This document shows, in pieces, positions 55,558 through 63,423 of a stretch of DNA of 64,000 nucleotides. A model generated the notes under the pieces. That model was not told where the DNA came from, made no database searches, and saw only the letters and a list, made by a program, of their open reading frames with translations. Both the position numbers and the translations under genes were made by a program. This stretch comes from Hyphomicrobiales bacterium (lineage in GTDB: Bacteria; Pseudomonadota; Alphaproteobacteria; Rhizobiales; Rhizobiaceae). The stretch is taken from the NCBI GenBank assembly GCA_900467745.1, contig UBQW01000024.1, forward strand, positions 1 through 64,000, in the 5' to 3' direction. Within the stretch, counting starts at the first letter, position 1. Every line of letters starts with the position of its first letter.

Positions 55558-56142
55558 TCAGATATCGCTCTGCGACGTCACGATGCGCGAGACCAGGCCG
55601 TAGGCCTTGGCTTCCTCAGCAGAGAGCCAGTAGTCGCGGTCGGTGTCGGCGGCGATCTTCTCGTAAGACTGGCCGGTGGCGTCAGCCATGATCTTGTTCA
55701 GGCGCTCGTTCATCTTGATGATCTCGCGTGCCTGGATCTCGATGTCGGACGCCATGCCGCGCGTGCCGCCCGAGGGTTGGTGCAGCAGGAAGCGGGTGTT
55801 GGGCAGGCAAAGGCGCTGCTCCTTGGGCGCGGCGACATAGATCAGCGCGCCGGCGGAGGCAACCCAGCCGGTTCCGATCATCCAGACCTTCGGCTTGATG
55901 AACTTGATCATGTCGTGGATCGAATCGCCGGATTCGACGTGGCCGCCGGGCGAATTGACGTAGATGCGGATGTCCTCGTCGCTGGCCGCGGCAAGCGCCA
56001 CGAGCTGCGAGCAGACCTTCTGCGCCAGTTCCTGGTTGATCGGTCCATAGATGAAGATGGAACGCGACTTGAAAAGGTTCGCCTCCGTTTCCTTGCCGAG
56101 CGGCAGTTCCTTCGTCTTGTCGTCCTGGTCTTCGTCGTTCAT
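55558..56142 (-). CDS. clpP2: ATP-dependent Clp protease proteolytic subunit paralogue, 194 aa
   Basis: Serine peptidase of the ClpP family. The start [11 protein letters not shown] at 56142 is chosen; the longer frame upstream is not family-like. The catalytic triad is Ser-96 (VASAG), His-121 (FLLHQPSGG) and Asp-170 (DRDYWLS). The Ser motif reads ASAG where common ClpPs read ASMG, as in a known group of rhizobial ClpP paralogues. It has no clpX or clpA beside it, which would accompany the main clpP1. The number in the symbol is tentative. Confidence 0.87.
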   Translation of the reverse strand: MNDEDQDDKTKELPLGKETEANLFKSRSIFIYGPINQELAQKVCSQLVALAAASDEDIRIYVNSPGGHVESGDSIHDMIKFIKPKVWMIGTGWVASAGALIYVAAPKEQRLCLPNTRFLLHQPSGGTRGMASDIEIQAREIIKMNERLNKIMADATGQSYEKIAADTDRDYWLSAEEAKAYGLVSRIVTSQSDI

Positions 56143-56369
56143 TCGAACCTCTCTCACGTAAATTCGGGTTCCCCGCACATAGTGCGACTCAATGCGTAAA
56201 ACAATGCGTGAAAAAGACAAGCCACGGAACGGGTGAAGATATGGTTAGGGGTCATTGGCTTACTGAAATGTAACTTGTGGAGGCTTTGAAAAGTCTCAAT
56301 CCGTTCCTACGTCCTTCTCAAGCGATCCACTTGAGACCATATGCGAGCACAAGCCAAAGGAGACAGCCG

Positions 56370-57185
56370 ATGTCACCCGAAGAACGCCAACTCCTGACCG
56401 CCCTTTTCGAGCGTGTCCGCACCGCGGCCGCAACGCCGCGCGACCGCGACGCCGAACAACTGGTCGAGCAAAGCACCCGCGAGCAGCCCTATGCGGCCTA
56501 TTATCTGGCCCAGGCCGTGATCGTGCAGGAAAAGGGCCTGGAGGCCGCCGCCAGTCACATCAAGGAACTTGAGGATCGCGTCCGCCAGCTCGAGGCCGAT
56601 CAGAGCGACACCCACAAGGCCGAACAAGGCGGCGGCTTTCTCTCCTCCATCTTCGGCAGCAGCCAGCCGCCGCAGCAGCGGCAACAGCCGGCACCTTCGG
56701 AAGCGGCATCAAGCGGCCCATGGGGCAGCGCCCCGCGCCAACAGATCCAGCAAAACCAGGGCTTCGACACCGCCCCGCGCATGCAGCAGCAACCCTCTGG
56801 CCCCTGGAGCCAGCAGGCCCAGGCGCCATCGGCCGGCGGCAGCTTCCTGCAAGGCGCGCTCGGCACCGCAGCCGGTGTCGCCGGCGGCATGCTGCTTGCC
56901 AATTCGCTGAGCGGCATCTTCAGCGGCAACCACATGTCGTCGCTCGGCCTCGGCACTGGCGCCACGCCATCAAGCGCACCGACGGAAGAAACCGTCATCA
57001 ACAACTATTACAACAATGACGGCGGCAGCCAGCAGGCCGACAACGCCCGCACAGTCGCTGACAACAACGTCGCAGATAACAACGATAACGACGACAGCGG
57101 CCTGCAGCAGGCCGATTATGACAACGACGACGATAATTTCGACGATCAGTCCGACTTCGGCAACGACGACAGCTTCAACGTCTAG
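56370..57185 (+). CDS. DUF2076 protein with acidic Asn/Asp-rich tail, 271 aa
   Basis: DUF2076 proteins are of unknown function. The N-terminal 90 residues match the family (MSPEERQLLTALFERVRTAAATPRDRDAEQLV, AAYYLAQAVIVQEKGLEAAASHIKELEDRVRQLEAD, a coiled coil). A Gln/Pro-rich middle and a Gly/Ala-rich hydrophobic stretch (LGTAAGVAGGMLLANSLSGIFSG) follow. The last 60 residues are acidic and Asn/Asp-rich. Starts at ATG 56370 with an AGGAGA site. The acidic tail could bind ions or proteins. Confidence 0.8.
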   Translation: MSPEERQLLTALFERVRTAAATPRDRDAEQLVEQSTREQPYAAYYLAQAVIVQEKGLEAAASHIKELEDRVRQLEADQSDTHKAEQGGGFLSSIFGSSQPPQQRQQPAPSEAASSGPWGSAPRQQIQQNQGFDTAPRMQQQPSGPWSQQAQAPSAGGSFLQGALGTAAGVAGGMLLANSLSGIFSGNHMSSLGLGTGATPSSAPTEETVINNYYNNDGGSQQADNARTVADNNVADNNDNDDSGLQQADYDNDDDNFDDQSDFGNDDSFNV

Positions 57186-57254
57186 GGATCGACGCCCGAA
57201 CGCCATCGGGGCCGCGCTGAAGCGGCCCCCACCAAACCAGCGCCTTGCGCACCC

Positions 57255-58196
57255 TTATTGCGACGAGGCCTGCAACTGCGGACCGGCGAGCAGCAGATCG
57301 CGCCATGCAGCTGCAACCTTCTCCGCGCCCGAACCGCCGATATGGCAGTCATCGTAACGGTCGTCGCCATTGAGCAGCGCGTCCGAGTTCACGCCCTGCA
57401 CGATGCCGTTGCCGCTCTTCGGCAATGCAAGCTGCGCCCGCTCGATCGGATTGTCCACGGCATGCTGCTTAAGCCCGCCATTCCGGGGCTCGAGGCACTT
57501 GGTCGCCACCGAGATGTAGACGGGAGCTGCGACGCCAAGCCCACGCAGCGTCCCGACCATCGACAGAAAGCGTTGTTCATAGGCCTGCGTGCTCGTTCCC
57601 AAGACGAAATCGGCCTCGCCCTGCACCCAAAGCACGTTGGTCACGCGATAGCCGGCGTCGTGAAGCTTCTTCGTGCTGTCGACGAGTACGGGGTTGATAT
57701 CGCCGCCATCGGCCCAGCGTGCCACCTCGGAGCCGGAATAGGCGACCGGCGCAATGACGACATTGTCATAGCGTCCGGATGCGATCAGCGAATTGCCGAT
57801 CCGGGTCCAGTATTCGCCCTTCGTATCCGTCGAGCCGAGGAGCGGCGATGCGGCGGTGAAGCAATGGCCATCGAACTCATTGATCACCCGCTCGCCATAC
57901 TGCGATCTGTGCCGCTGGCCGCCGTCATTGGCCGCGTTCGATTGGCCGAGCACCAAGAGAACAGCGGTGCGATCGGTCTGGGAGGGGCATGCGACCGCCG
58001 TCTTCGTTTCGTCTCCAATGAGACGCTCCTTGTCGTCGAAGGTGTAGCGGCTAGGCGGCGCCGCCTCAGGCGCGGCAAACCGGTGTTTCAGCGCCGAAAG
58101 CTGGGGCCAGGGAAACATCTCGTGCTTGGCACTCATGCCGCCGGAGACAAAAACCGCAAGCAATGCGGCACATCCGAAAATAAGATTTCGAAGCAT
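57255..58196 (-). CDS. SASA/SGNH-type carbohydrate esterase-like exported protein, 313 aa
   Basis: Probable sialate/xylan-type O-acetylesterase or related hydrolase. The SASA signature is clear: VLGQSNAANDG (GQSN with the nucleophile Ser) and WVQGEADFVLG, then DDCHIGGSGAE with the catalytic His region. The start at 58196 (MLRNLIFGCAALLAVFVSGG) gives a signal peptide or anchor. The protein would act in the periplasm, possibly trimming acetyl groups on polysaccharide. Divergent from a GT25 gene. Confidence 0.84.
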   Translation of the reverse strand: MLRNLIFGCAALLAVFVSGGMSAKHEMFPWPQLSALKHRFAAPEAAPPSRYTFDDKERLIGDETKTAVACPSQTDRTAVLLVLGQSNAANDGGQRHRSQYGERVINEFDGHCFTAASPLLGSTDTKGEYWTRIGNSLIASGRYDNVVIAPVAYSGSEVARWADGGDINPVLVDSTKKLHDAGYRVTNVLWVQGEADFVLGTSTQAYEQRFLSMVGTLRGLGVAAPVYISVATKCLEPRNGGLKQHAVDNPIERAQLALPKSGNGIVQGVNSDALLNGDDRYDDCHIGGSGAEKVAAAWRDLLLAGPQLQASSQ

Positions 58197-58509
58197 CCGA
58201 ACACCCGATATCGTGAAAGCGTGTGACTGACCGTGGGCACCGCCGCTCGCAATTGCCCACTCGCTGAAATTGTCCTCCGCCACACTAGATATGAAACTCA
58301 GGACTGCAATTACCCCGATAGGATGAGGCTCCTACGAATGAACGAGGCGATCTATACAATCCTAACTTGACCGTGGCGTCGTTGTCGCAACGCAGCCCTC
58401 TGCAAGCTTTCGGTGCATGCGACCCGCGACCGATTGATAAGCCCTCCTGGCATCGATATGGTCCGCCGCGATCATTGACTTCACGAAACGCAGAGCGGAC
58501 GACAGAGCA
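58197..58509. other. Divergent intergenic region, SASA gene / GT25 gene
   Basis: 313 bp between two divergent envelope genes. It contains a candidate promoter for the GT25 gene (58434-58462). I see no obvious promoter for the minus strand, no strong hairpin and no small gene. Confidence 0.45.
58434..58462 (+). promoter_or_regulatory. Candidate promoter of the GT25 gene
   Basis: TTGATA (58434-58439) and TATGGT (58457-58462), 17 bp apart, would start a transcript about 40 nt before the TTG start. Match by eye only. Confidence 0.4.
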
Positions 58510-59301
58510 TTGAAAACCCTCATCATCAGCCGCAAGGCCGAGGAAACAAGGCGGCGCTTCCAGACGCGGCAGATGCAGGCGCTGGGCCTCGATTTCGAGT
58601 TTCTGGATGCCTTCGAGGCCCGCGACCTCACACCCGAGGAATGCCAGAAGGCCGCCGACAGCTGGCCGAGCCCGACGCTGCGCGAAGATGTCGCCTGCTT
58701 CACCTCGCACCGCATCGCCTGGCGCAGGATCATCGATAGCGGCGAGCGGATGCTGATCCTGGAAGACGACGCCGTGCTTTCCGAGAGCTTCGCCGACGCG
58801 CTGGCAAGCATCGAAGCACGCCCTGATGGCGACGATATCGCCTACGATCTCGAATTCGCGCCACGCGATCATATCGTCGCGAAACATCCACTCTGGACCG
58901 ACGGCGTCTATAGCGCCCGCCGCGTGTTCCAGAACCGCGTCGGCACGGCCGGCTATGTCATCGGCCCGGGTGCCGCCGCGCGCATGTTGAAGGACACCGA
59001 GACCTACGGCCTGCTCGATGCCTACATGTGGCATCGCGCCTGGCTTAAGGCCTACCAGATCGAGCCCGCCCCCGTCATACAGATGCAGTTCCTCGACGGC
59101 AGCGCCGACAAGGCGGCTTTCATCCGCAAGTCGATCGACCGCGCCTTCACACCCAGCAAGCTGCGCAAGAACCTGCTGCGTCTGAAGCTAGAGGCGATCA
59201 AGGCCCGCAACCTCATTCGTGGCTGGCTTGGCGGCGAGAAGCGCCCGCTGCGCATGGACCGGGCAAGCTTCCCGCCCGATCCGGCCAAATCATCCGACTG
59301 A
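58510..59301 (+). CDS. Glycosyltransferase family 25 protein, 263 aa
   Basis: GT25 enzymes add galactose or glucose to lipooligosaccharide. Signs are the N-terminal LIISRKAEETRRRFQTRQMQALGLDFEFLDAFEARDL, then CFTSHRIAWRRIIDSGERMLILEDDAVL (the ILEDD metal/sugar-nucleotide motif) and GTAGYVIGPGAAARML. The first codon is TTG at 58510 (TTG AAA ACC); no ATG lies nearby in frame. Probably acts in the cytoplasm on LPS core or O-chain. No other LPS gene adjoins. Confidence 0.86.
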   Translation: MKTLIISRKAEETRRRFQTRQMQALGLDFEFLDAFEARDLTPEECQKAADSWPSPTLREDVACFTSHRIAWRRIIDSGERMLILEDDAVLSESFADALASIEARPDGDDIAYDLEFAPRDHIVAKHPLWTDGVYSARRVFQNRVGTAGYVIGPGAAARMLKDTETYGLLDAYMWHRAWLKAYQIEPAPVIQMQFLDGSADKAAFIRKSIDRAFTPSKLRKNLLRLKLEAIKARNLIRGWLGGEKRPLRMDRASFPPDPAKSSD

Positions 59302-59317
59302 ACTCAGCCGCGGCCGA

Positions 59318-59782
59318 TCAACCACGACCACGATAGGTCGCCACACCCTGGTCGGGCAGCCACACGCCCTCGGGCGGCTTGCCGGTCTGCCAGAACACGT
59401 CGATCGGGATGCCGCCGCGCGGATACCAGTAGGCGCCGATCCTCAGCCACTTCGGATCGAGCAGATCGACGATGCGCTTGGCGATATAGATCGAGCAATC
59501 CTCGTGAAAGGCGCCGTGGTTGCGGAAGGAGTGCAGGAAGAGTTTCAACGCCTTGGATTCCACCAGCCATTCGTTCGGAATGTAATCGATGACGATATGG
59601 GCGAAATCCGGCTGCCCGGTCATCGGGCAGAGCGAGGTGAATTCGGGCGCGGTGAAGCGCACTACATAATCGGTGCCGGCATTGCTGGCGGGCACTTTTT
59701 CCAGCACCGCCGTTTCGGGCGAGGTCGGCGCTTCGGTCTGTTTTCCCAGCATGGACAGGCTGGAGACGTCTGTATTGGGCAT
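59318..59782 (-). CDS. queF: NADPH-dependent preQ0 reductase (7-cyano-7-deazaguanine reductase), 154 aa
   Basis: Queuosine pathway: reduces preQ0 to preQ1. The short unimodular (YkvM-type) form. Catalytic Cys-52 ([10 protein letters not shown]) and Asp-59, and the NADPH segment [19 protein letters not shown], are all present. The start lies directly against the end of the cation diffusion facilitator gene (0-bp gap), so the two are probably co-transcribed. No preQ1 riboswitch was seen. Confidence 0.94.
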   Translation of the reverse strand: MPNTDVSSLSMLGKQTEAPTSPETAVLEKVPASNAGTDYVVRFTAPEFTSLCPMTGQPDFAHIVIDYIPNEWLVESKALKLFLHSFRNHGAFHEDCSIYIAKRIVDLLDPKWLRIGAYWYPRGGIPIDVFWQTGKPPEGVWLPDQGVATYRGRG

Positions 59783-60697
59783 TCAAGCCTCCTTGATGAC
59801 TTTGACGCGGATGCCGTGGGCCTTTTCGCCCTCCGGCTCGACGTGAATGGCGATGCTGGAGCCCGGATGCACGGCGCGGATGGCATCCTCAAGGCGATCG
59901 CAGATATCGTGCGCCTGCCTTACAGACATTGCGGCCGGCACGACAAGATGGAAATCGATGAAAGTGACGGCGCCGGCGCGACGCGTCTTCAGATCATGCA
60001 CGCCCAGCGACCCCGTCGCATGCGTGGCGATCGCCGCCTTGATCGCTTCTTCTTCCTGCGGCTCGACCGCCTGGTCCATCAGCCCGCCGATCGAATGCGA
60101 AATCACCTTCCAGCCCTGATAGAGGATGTTGATGGCAACCAGAATGGCGAGGATCGGGTCGAAGATCGCATAACCGGTGGCAATCGCCAGCAACAGGCCG
60201 ATCAGCACGCCGACGGAGGTCACGACGTCAGACATGATATGCTGGCCATCGGCCGTCAGCGCCGCCGAGCGATACTTTCGCCCGGTCGTGATCAGAAGCC
60301 GCGCCCAGACGGCGTTGATCACGCCGGCCGCGAAGTTGATGGCGAGACCCAGCACCGGCGCCTCAAGCATACGGGGATCGGCCAGATGCCCCACCGCCTC
60401 GTTGACGATCAAAAGAGCGGCGACCACGATCAGCACACCCTCGGTAACCGCCGAGAGATACTCCGCCTTGTGGTGCCCGAAGGGATGGTCATGGTCGGCC
60501 GGCTTCTGCGCATAGCGGATGACGAAGAAGGCGATAAAGGCGGCAACGACGTTGACTGTCGATTCCAGCCCGTCGGACAAAAGCGCCACCGACCCCGTGA
60601 CCCACCATGCCACCATCTTCAGGCCCATGACCCCAAGCGACATCGGAATGCCCCAGAATGCCAGCTTCCGAACCGTAAGGTTTCCCTGTTCGCTCAT
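59783..60697 (-). CDS. Cation diffusion facilitator family transporter, 304 aa
   Basis: Divalent metal/H+ antiporter of the FieF/CzcD group. Marks: WWVTGSVALLSDGLESTVNVVAAFIAFF (helix 2 with Asp), DHDHPFGHHKAEYL (loop with metal-binding His), then a second metal-site helix ALTADGQHIMSDVVTSVGVLIGL. A cytoplasmic C-terminal domain follows (about 215-300). It shares a transcript with queF by position. The metal is not defined. Confidence 0.9.
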   Translation of the reverse strand: MSEQGNLTVRKLAFWGIPMSLGVMGLKMVAWWVTGSVALLSDGLESTVNVVAAFIAFFVIRYAQKPADHDHPFGHHKAEYLSAVTEGVLIVVAALLIVNEAVGHLADPRMLEAPVLGLAINFAAGVINAVWARLLITTGRKYRSAALTADGQHIMSDVVTSVGVLIGLLLAIATGYAIFDPILAILVAINILYQGWKVISHSIGGLMDQAVEPQEEEAIKAAIATHATGSLGVHDLKTRRAGAVTFIDFHLVVPAAMSVRQAHDICDRLEDAIRAVHPGSSIAIHVEPEGEKAHGIRVKVIKEA

Positions 60698-60779
60698 CTC
60701 TGTCCCTCTGCCTTCTTAGATGTCCAATACCGGTGCGGATGCGAACGAATTGCAGAAACAACGCCATTCAAACGCAAAA

Positions 60780-60806
60780 CCGCCCGCGCGAAAATCGCGC
60801 AGGCGG
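60780..60806 (-). terminator. Terminator-like hairpin after the cysteine hydrolase gene
   Basis: On the minus strand CCGCC-T-GCGCG pairs with CGCGCG-GGCGG around ATTTT, followed by TTTT at 60779-60776. It is 84 bp past the hydrolase stop and upstream of the CDF gene. Confidence 0.6.
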
Positions 60807-60890
60807 CTGTTGCGGGGGATATGGGCCAGAAATGGCGATTTGTCAAAGCGGAAGTGCCGACAGGAGGTCGACGGGCTGATTGGCCGCGCC

Positions 60891-61388
60891 TCAAACCTCG
60901 GAAGAACTGATAACCCGCGTCTTGGACCGTAAGGCACTCAAAGCGATCAGATGGACGACCTCCAAAGGCGCGGTGCAAAGATCGTCGATCACCTTGATCT
61001 GGAAGCCCTCCGCAGCGCGTGACAATGCCGTAAACACCACGCAGTTCTGCGTCATCATCCCGCAGACCAGCAATTCCGTCGTTCCCCTCAAATGATCTGC
61101 GAGGTTCGTCTCCTGAAATGCGTCTGCATACTGCTTCGTCACCACCGGAGCATCGCCAGCCGCAGCCAGAACAGCCGGGCGGATCTCAACGCCATGGCCG
61201 CCGGCGGCAAACAGGCCCGTCGGAGCTGTCGAAACGTGCCGAACGAGAACAACCCCGTCACCCCTTGCGCGTGCTTGCCGGATCGCTTCGACGACCCGCT
61301 TCTCTGTTTCTTCGGCCTCCCAGAGCGGCAGTGCGCCGCCGGGAAAATAGTCGTTCTGAACGTCGATCACGAGAAGGGTGCGGGTCAT
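60891..61388 (-). CDS. Isochorismatase-like cysteine hydrolase, 165 aa
   Basis: Small hydrolase of the isochorismatase/nicotinamidase fold. The start MTRTLLVIDVQNDYF at 61388 is used; the longer frame has no family-like start. The Asp-Lys-Cys triad is visible: Asp-9 (VIDVQNDYF), Lys-85 (VVTKQYADAF) and Cys-116 (VCGMMTQNCV). A cis-peptide-like Gly-Met-Met-Thr precedes the Cys. Divergent from a GlxA-type regulator gene (96-bp gap), a pairing seen in many proteobacteria; here the regulator is broken. Confidence 0.9.
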   Translation of the reverse strand: MTRTLLVIDVQNDYFPGGALPLWEAEETEKRVVEAIRQARARGDGVVLVRHVSTAPTGLFAAGGHGVEIRPAVLAAAGDAPVVTKQYADAFQETNLADHLRGTTELLVCGMMTQNCVVFTALSRAAEGFQIKVIDDLCTAPLEVVHLIALSALRSKTRVISSSEV

Positions 61389-61484
61389 CGGGAGGCTCCA
61401 TTTTGATGTTTCGCCCACAGTGATGACATCCGATTTCGTCGCCGTTGAGTGGCCTGATTGCCTTTTATCGTGTAAATCGGGCCA

Positions 61485-62453
61485 ATGCGCATCGCCATCA
61501 TCGCTTACGACCATATCAGCCCCTTCATGCTATCCACACCGCTGGCCGTGTTTGGCGAGCAGCTTCTTGCGGGTGGGCATCAGGTTCAGGTGTGCTCGGA
61601 TCAATTCCGGCTGAACACGAGCGGCGGCATGATCATCGAGGCAGCCCATCGGCTGGATGCTGTCGATGAAGCCGATATCGTCATTTTACCGGGTTGGCGG
61701 AGCGTGGACGAGCCCGTATTGCCTGATATCGTTGCCAAGCTGAAGGCGGCCGATGCTCGAGGAGCCATCGTCGTGGGCTTGTGCCTGGGAGCCTTCGGGC
61801 TTGCCGAGGCCGGATTGCTGGATCGGCGGCGCGCAACGACCCATTGAGCACACGCAGAGACCTTCGCGGCCCGCTATCCGCGTGTAACGGTCGATGCGGC
61901 TGCGCTGTTCGTGGACGAAGGCCGCGTCCTGACGTCCGCCGGTGTCGCTTCGGGTCTGGATTGCTGCCTGCATCTGCTTGGCCGGATTTGCGGGATCGGT
62001 GAAGCAAACCGGATAGCGCGCCGTCTTGTCGTCGCCCCTCAGCGCGCGGGCGGACAACCGCAACTGATCGAGCGACCAGCGATCGGATCGACTGCCGATC
62101 GGCGAGTGACCGAACTTCTCGAAGTCTTGCGCGCCGATCCCATCGCGCCGCCTTCGCTGGATGAACTGGCCAAGCGCTCGAACATGAGCCGCCGGAGCCT
62201 GACACGCCATATCCGGGCCCGTACCGGAGGTAGTCTTGGCGAATGGATCAGGCGCGTTCGCGTGGCACGAGCGAAGGAGCTATTGGTTGCCGGCGTACGC
62301 GGGCTGGACGATGTCGCCGTGCGCAGCGGTTTCCCTGATGCCCATGCACTACGCACGGCATTCCGCACCGAAGTCGGCGTGACACCGGTGCAATGGCTGG
62401 CTCACCAAAGGGTTCCCGGTGCCGCGCTTTCGCTGTTGTCGGGAAAATCCTAG
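61485..62453 (+). pseudogene. GlxA/DJ-1-AraC type transcription regulator, interrupted by an in-frame TGA
   Basis: One frame carries two halves of a single protein of about 322 codons. The first (61485-61844) is the DJ-1/PfpI domain: MRIAIIAYDHISPFMLSTPLAVFGEQLL, VILPGWRSVD, VVGLCLGAFGLAEAGLLDRRRATTH. The stop is TGA at 61845-61847 (codon 121). In this family the sequence after ATTH is usually Trp, codon TGG, one base from TGA. Translation then continues in the same frame (AHAETFAARYPRVTVD) into an AraC DNA-binding domain (SLDELAKRSNMSRRSLTRHIRARTGGSLGEWI, ...SGFPDAHALRTAFRTEVGVTPVQWL). Probably a nonsense mutation; a sequencing error is not excluded. Confidence 0.85.
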
Positions 62454-62475
62454 CTAGTTTACGCCTAGGTCGCCG

Positions 62476-62700
62476 TCAGAGACCGAGGTCCAAACCCAGC
62501 ATGCTGCTCATGACGAAGGCGACGGCCCCGACACCCAACAGCGCCAGCACGAAGGCTCCCGCGATCTTGCCGCCCGCGAGCAGTACCGAGCCTCTGTCGA
62601 TCTTATCCACCTGATCGTAATGCCACTTGATGGCGAAGTACATTCCCGTGCCCAACGCGAGAACCTTGAAAATCACGAAGACTATGGGAAACCAATCCAT
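62476..62700 (-). CDS. Small two-helix membrane protein, 74 aa
   Basis: I recognise no family. MDWFPIVFVIFKVLALGTGMYFAIKWHYD holds one helix and KIAGAFVLALLGVGAVAFVMSSML a second, joined by a charged loop (QVDKIDRG). ATG at 62700 has an AAGGA site about 9 nt upstream; a GTG eight codons earlier is less likely. Inner-membrane location inferred. Confidence 0.72.
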   Translation of the reverse strand: MDWFPIVFVIFKVLALGTGMYFAIKWHYDQVDKIDRGSVLLAGGKIAGAFVLALLGVGAVAFVMSSMLGLDLGL

Positions 62701-62976
62701 GACAGATATCCTTACGTGCGGCACTACGCACCTTATGCTCCCGTTTTAGGCAAACGCGTACTGCTTATTGTGCAACGCAGATATGTAATCACGGACTGAG
62801 GTTCGCGCCGACGGTCAATGAGCCGGCCCTGTAGCCTCAATGTCTGCAAAGGACCGAAAGTGGTCGTAACCGCTACTCCCCACCCTCGCCCCGGCGCAGT
62901 GACCGCCATCGAACGAGGGAAAGCGATGTGCTAATTATGCTGTGCTGGAAGGCACGAGATTGGAAGGGATGCGTCA

Positions 62977-63402
62977 ATGGATGATTTTCATAAGAAACGC
63001 ATGCTTCTTGAATTCCTGAGAAAGCACAAGCTGGCGGTGATCGCGACCTGCCATCGTGATGGAAAACCGGAAGCTGCCACGATCGACTTCTCGGTGCGCG
63101 ACAATCTTGAGGTCGTGTTCAGCGCTTTCAAGGAGACGCGAAAGTTCGGCAATCTCGCGGAGCGCCCTGGCGTCGCCTTCGTGGTCGGATGGGACGACAA
63201 CATCACCGTTCAATATGAGGGTGAGGCAACAAGGGTTGCTGCCGACGATATCGAAGAATACCAGGCAACTTATCTCGACAGCCTTCCGGCCGCCAGAGAG
63301 TTCATCGAGAGAGGGGCCGTGATCTTCAAAGCGACGCCGCGGTGGATTCGATATTCCGATTTCAACCAGGAGCCTCCCGAGCTGATTGAAATCAGATTCT
63401 GA
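62977..63402 (+). CDS. Pyridoxamine 5'-phosphate oxidase family (PNPOx-fold) protein, 141 aa
   Basis: Flavin-binding split-barrel protein. MLLEFLRKHKLAVIATCHRDGKPEAATIDFSVRDNLEVVFSAFKETRKFGNLAERPGVAFVVGWDDNITVQYEGEATRV is the usual order of the PNPOx-like domain in small FMN-binding or haem-binding proteins. The C-terminus continues with a helix and PRWIRYSDF. The start at 62977 (MDDFHKKRM) has an AAGGGA stretch upstream. The substrate is unknown. Confidence 0.85.
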   Translation: MDDFHKKRMLLEFLRKHKLAVIATCHRDGKPEAATIDFSVRDNLEVVFSAFKETRKFGNLAERPGVAFVVGWDDNITVQYEGEATRVAADDIEEYQATYLDSLPAAREFIERGAVIFKATPRWIRYSDFNQEPPELIEIRF

Positions 63403-63423
63403 AAAACGCAGGGAGCGCCCCCA

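Noticed and set aside
61845..61847. Selenocysteine or other recoding at the GlxA TGA
   Set aside because: The position is a conserved Trp, no selenocysteine insertion element was seen, and the family does not use selenocysteine. A nonsense mutation or sequencing error is simpler.
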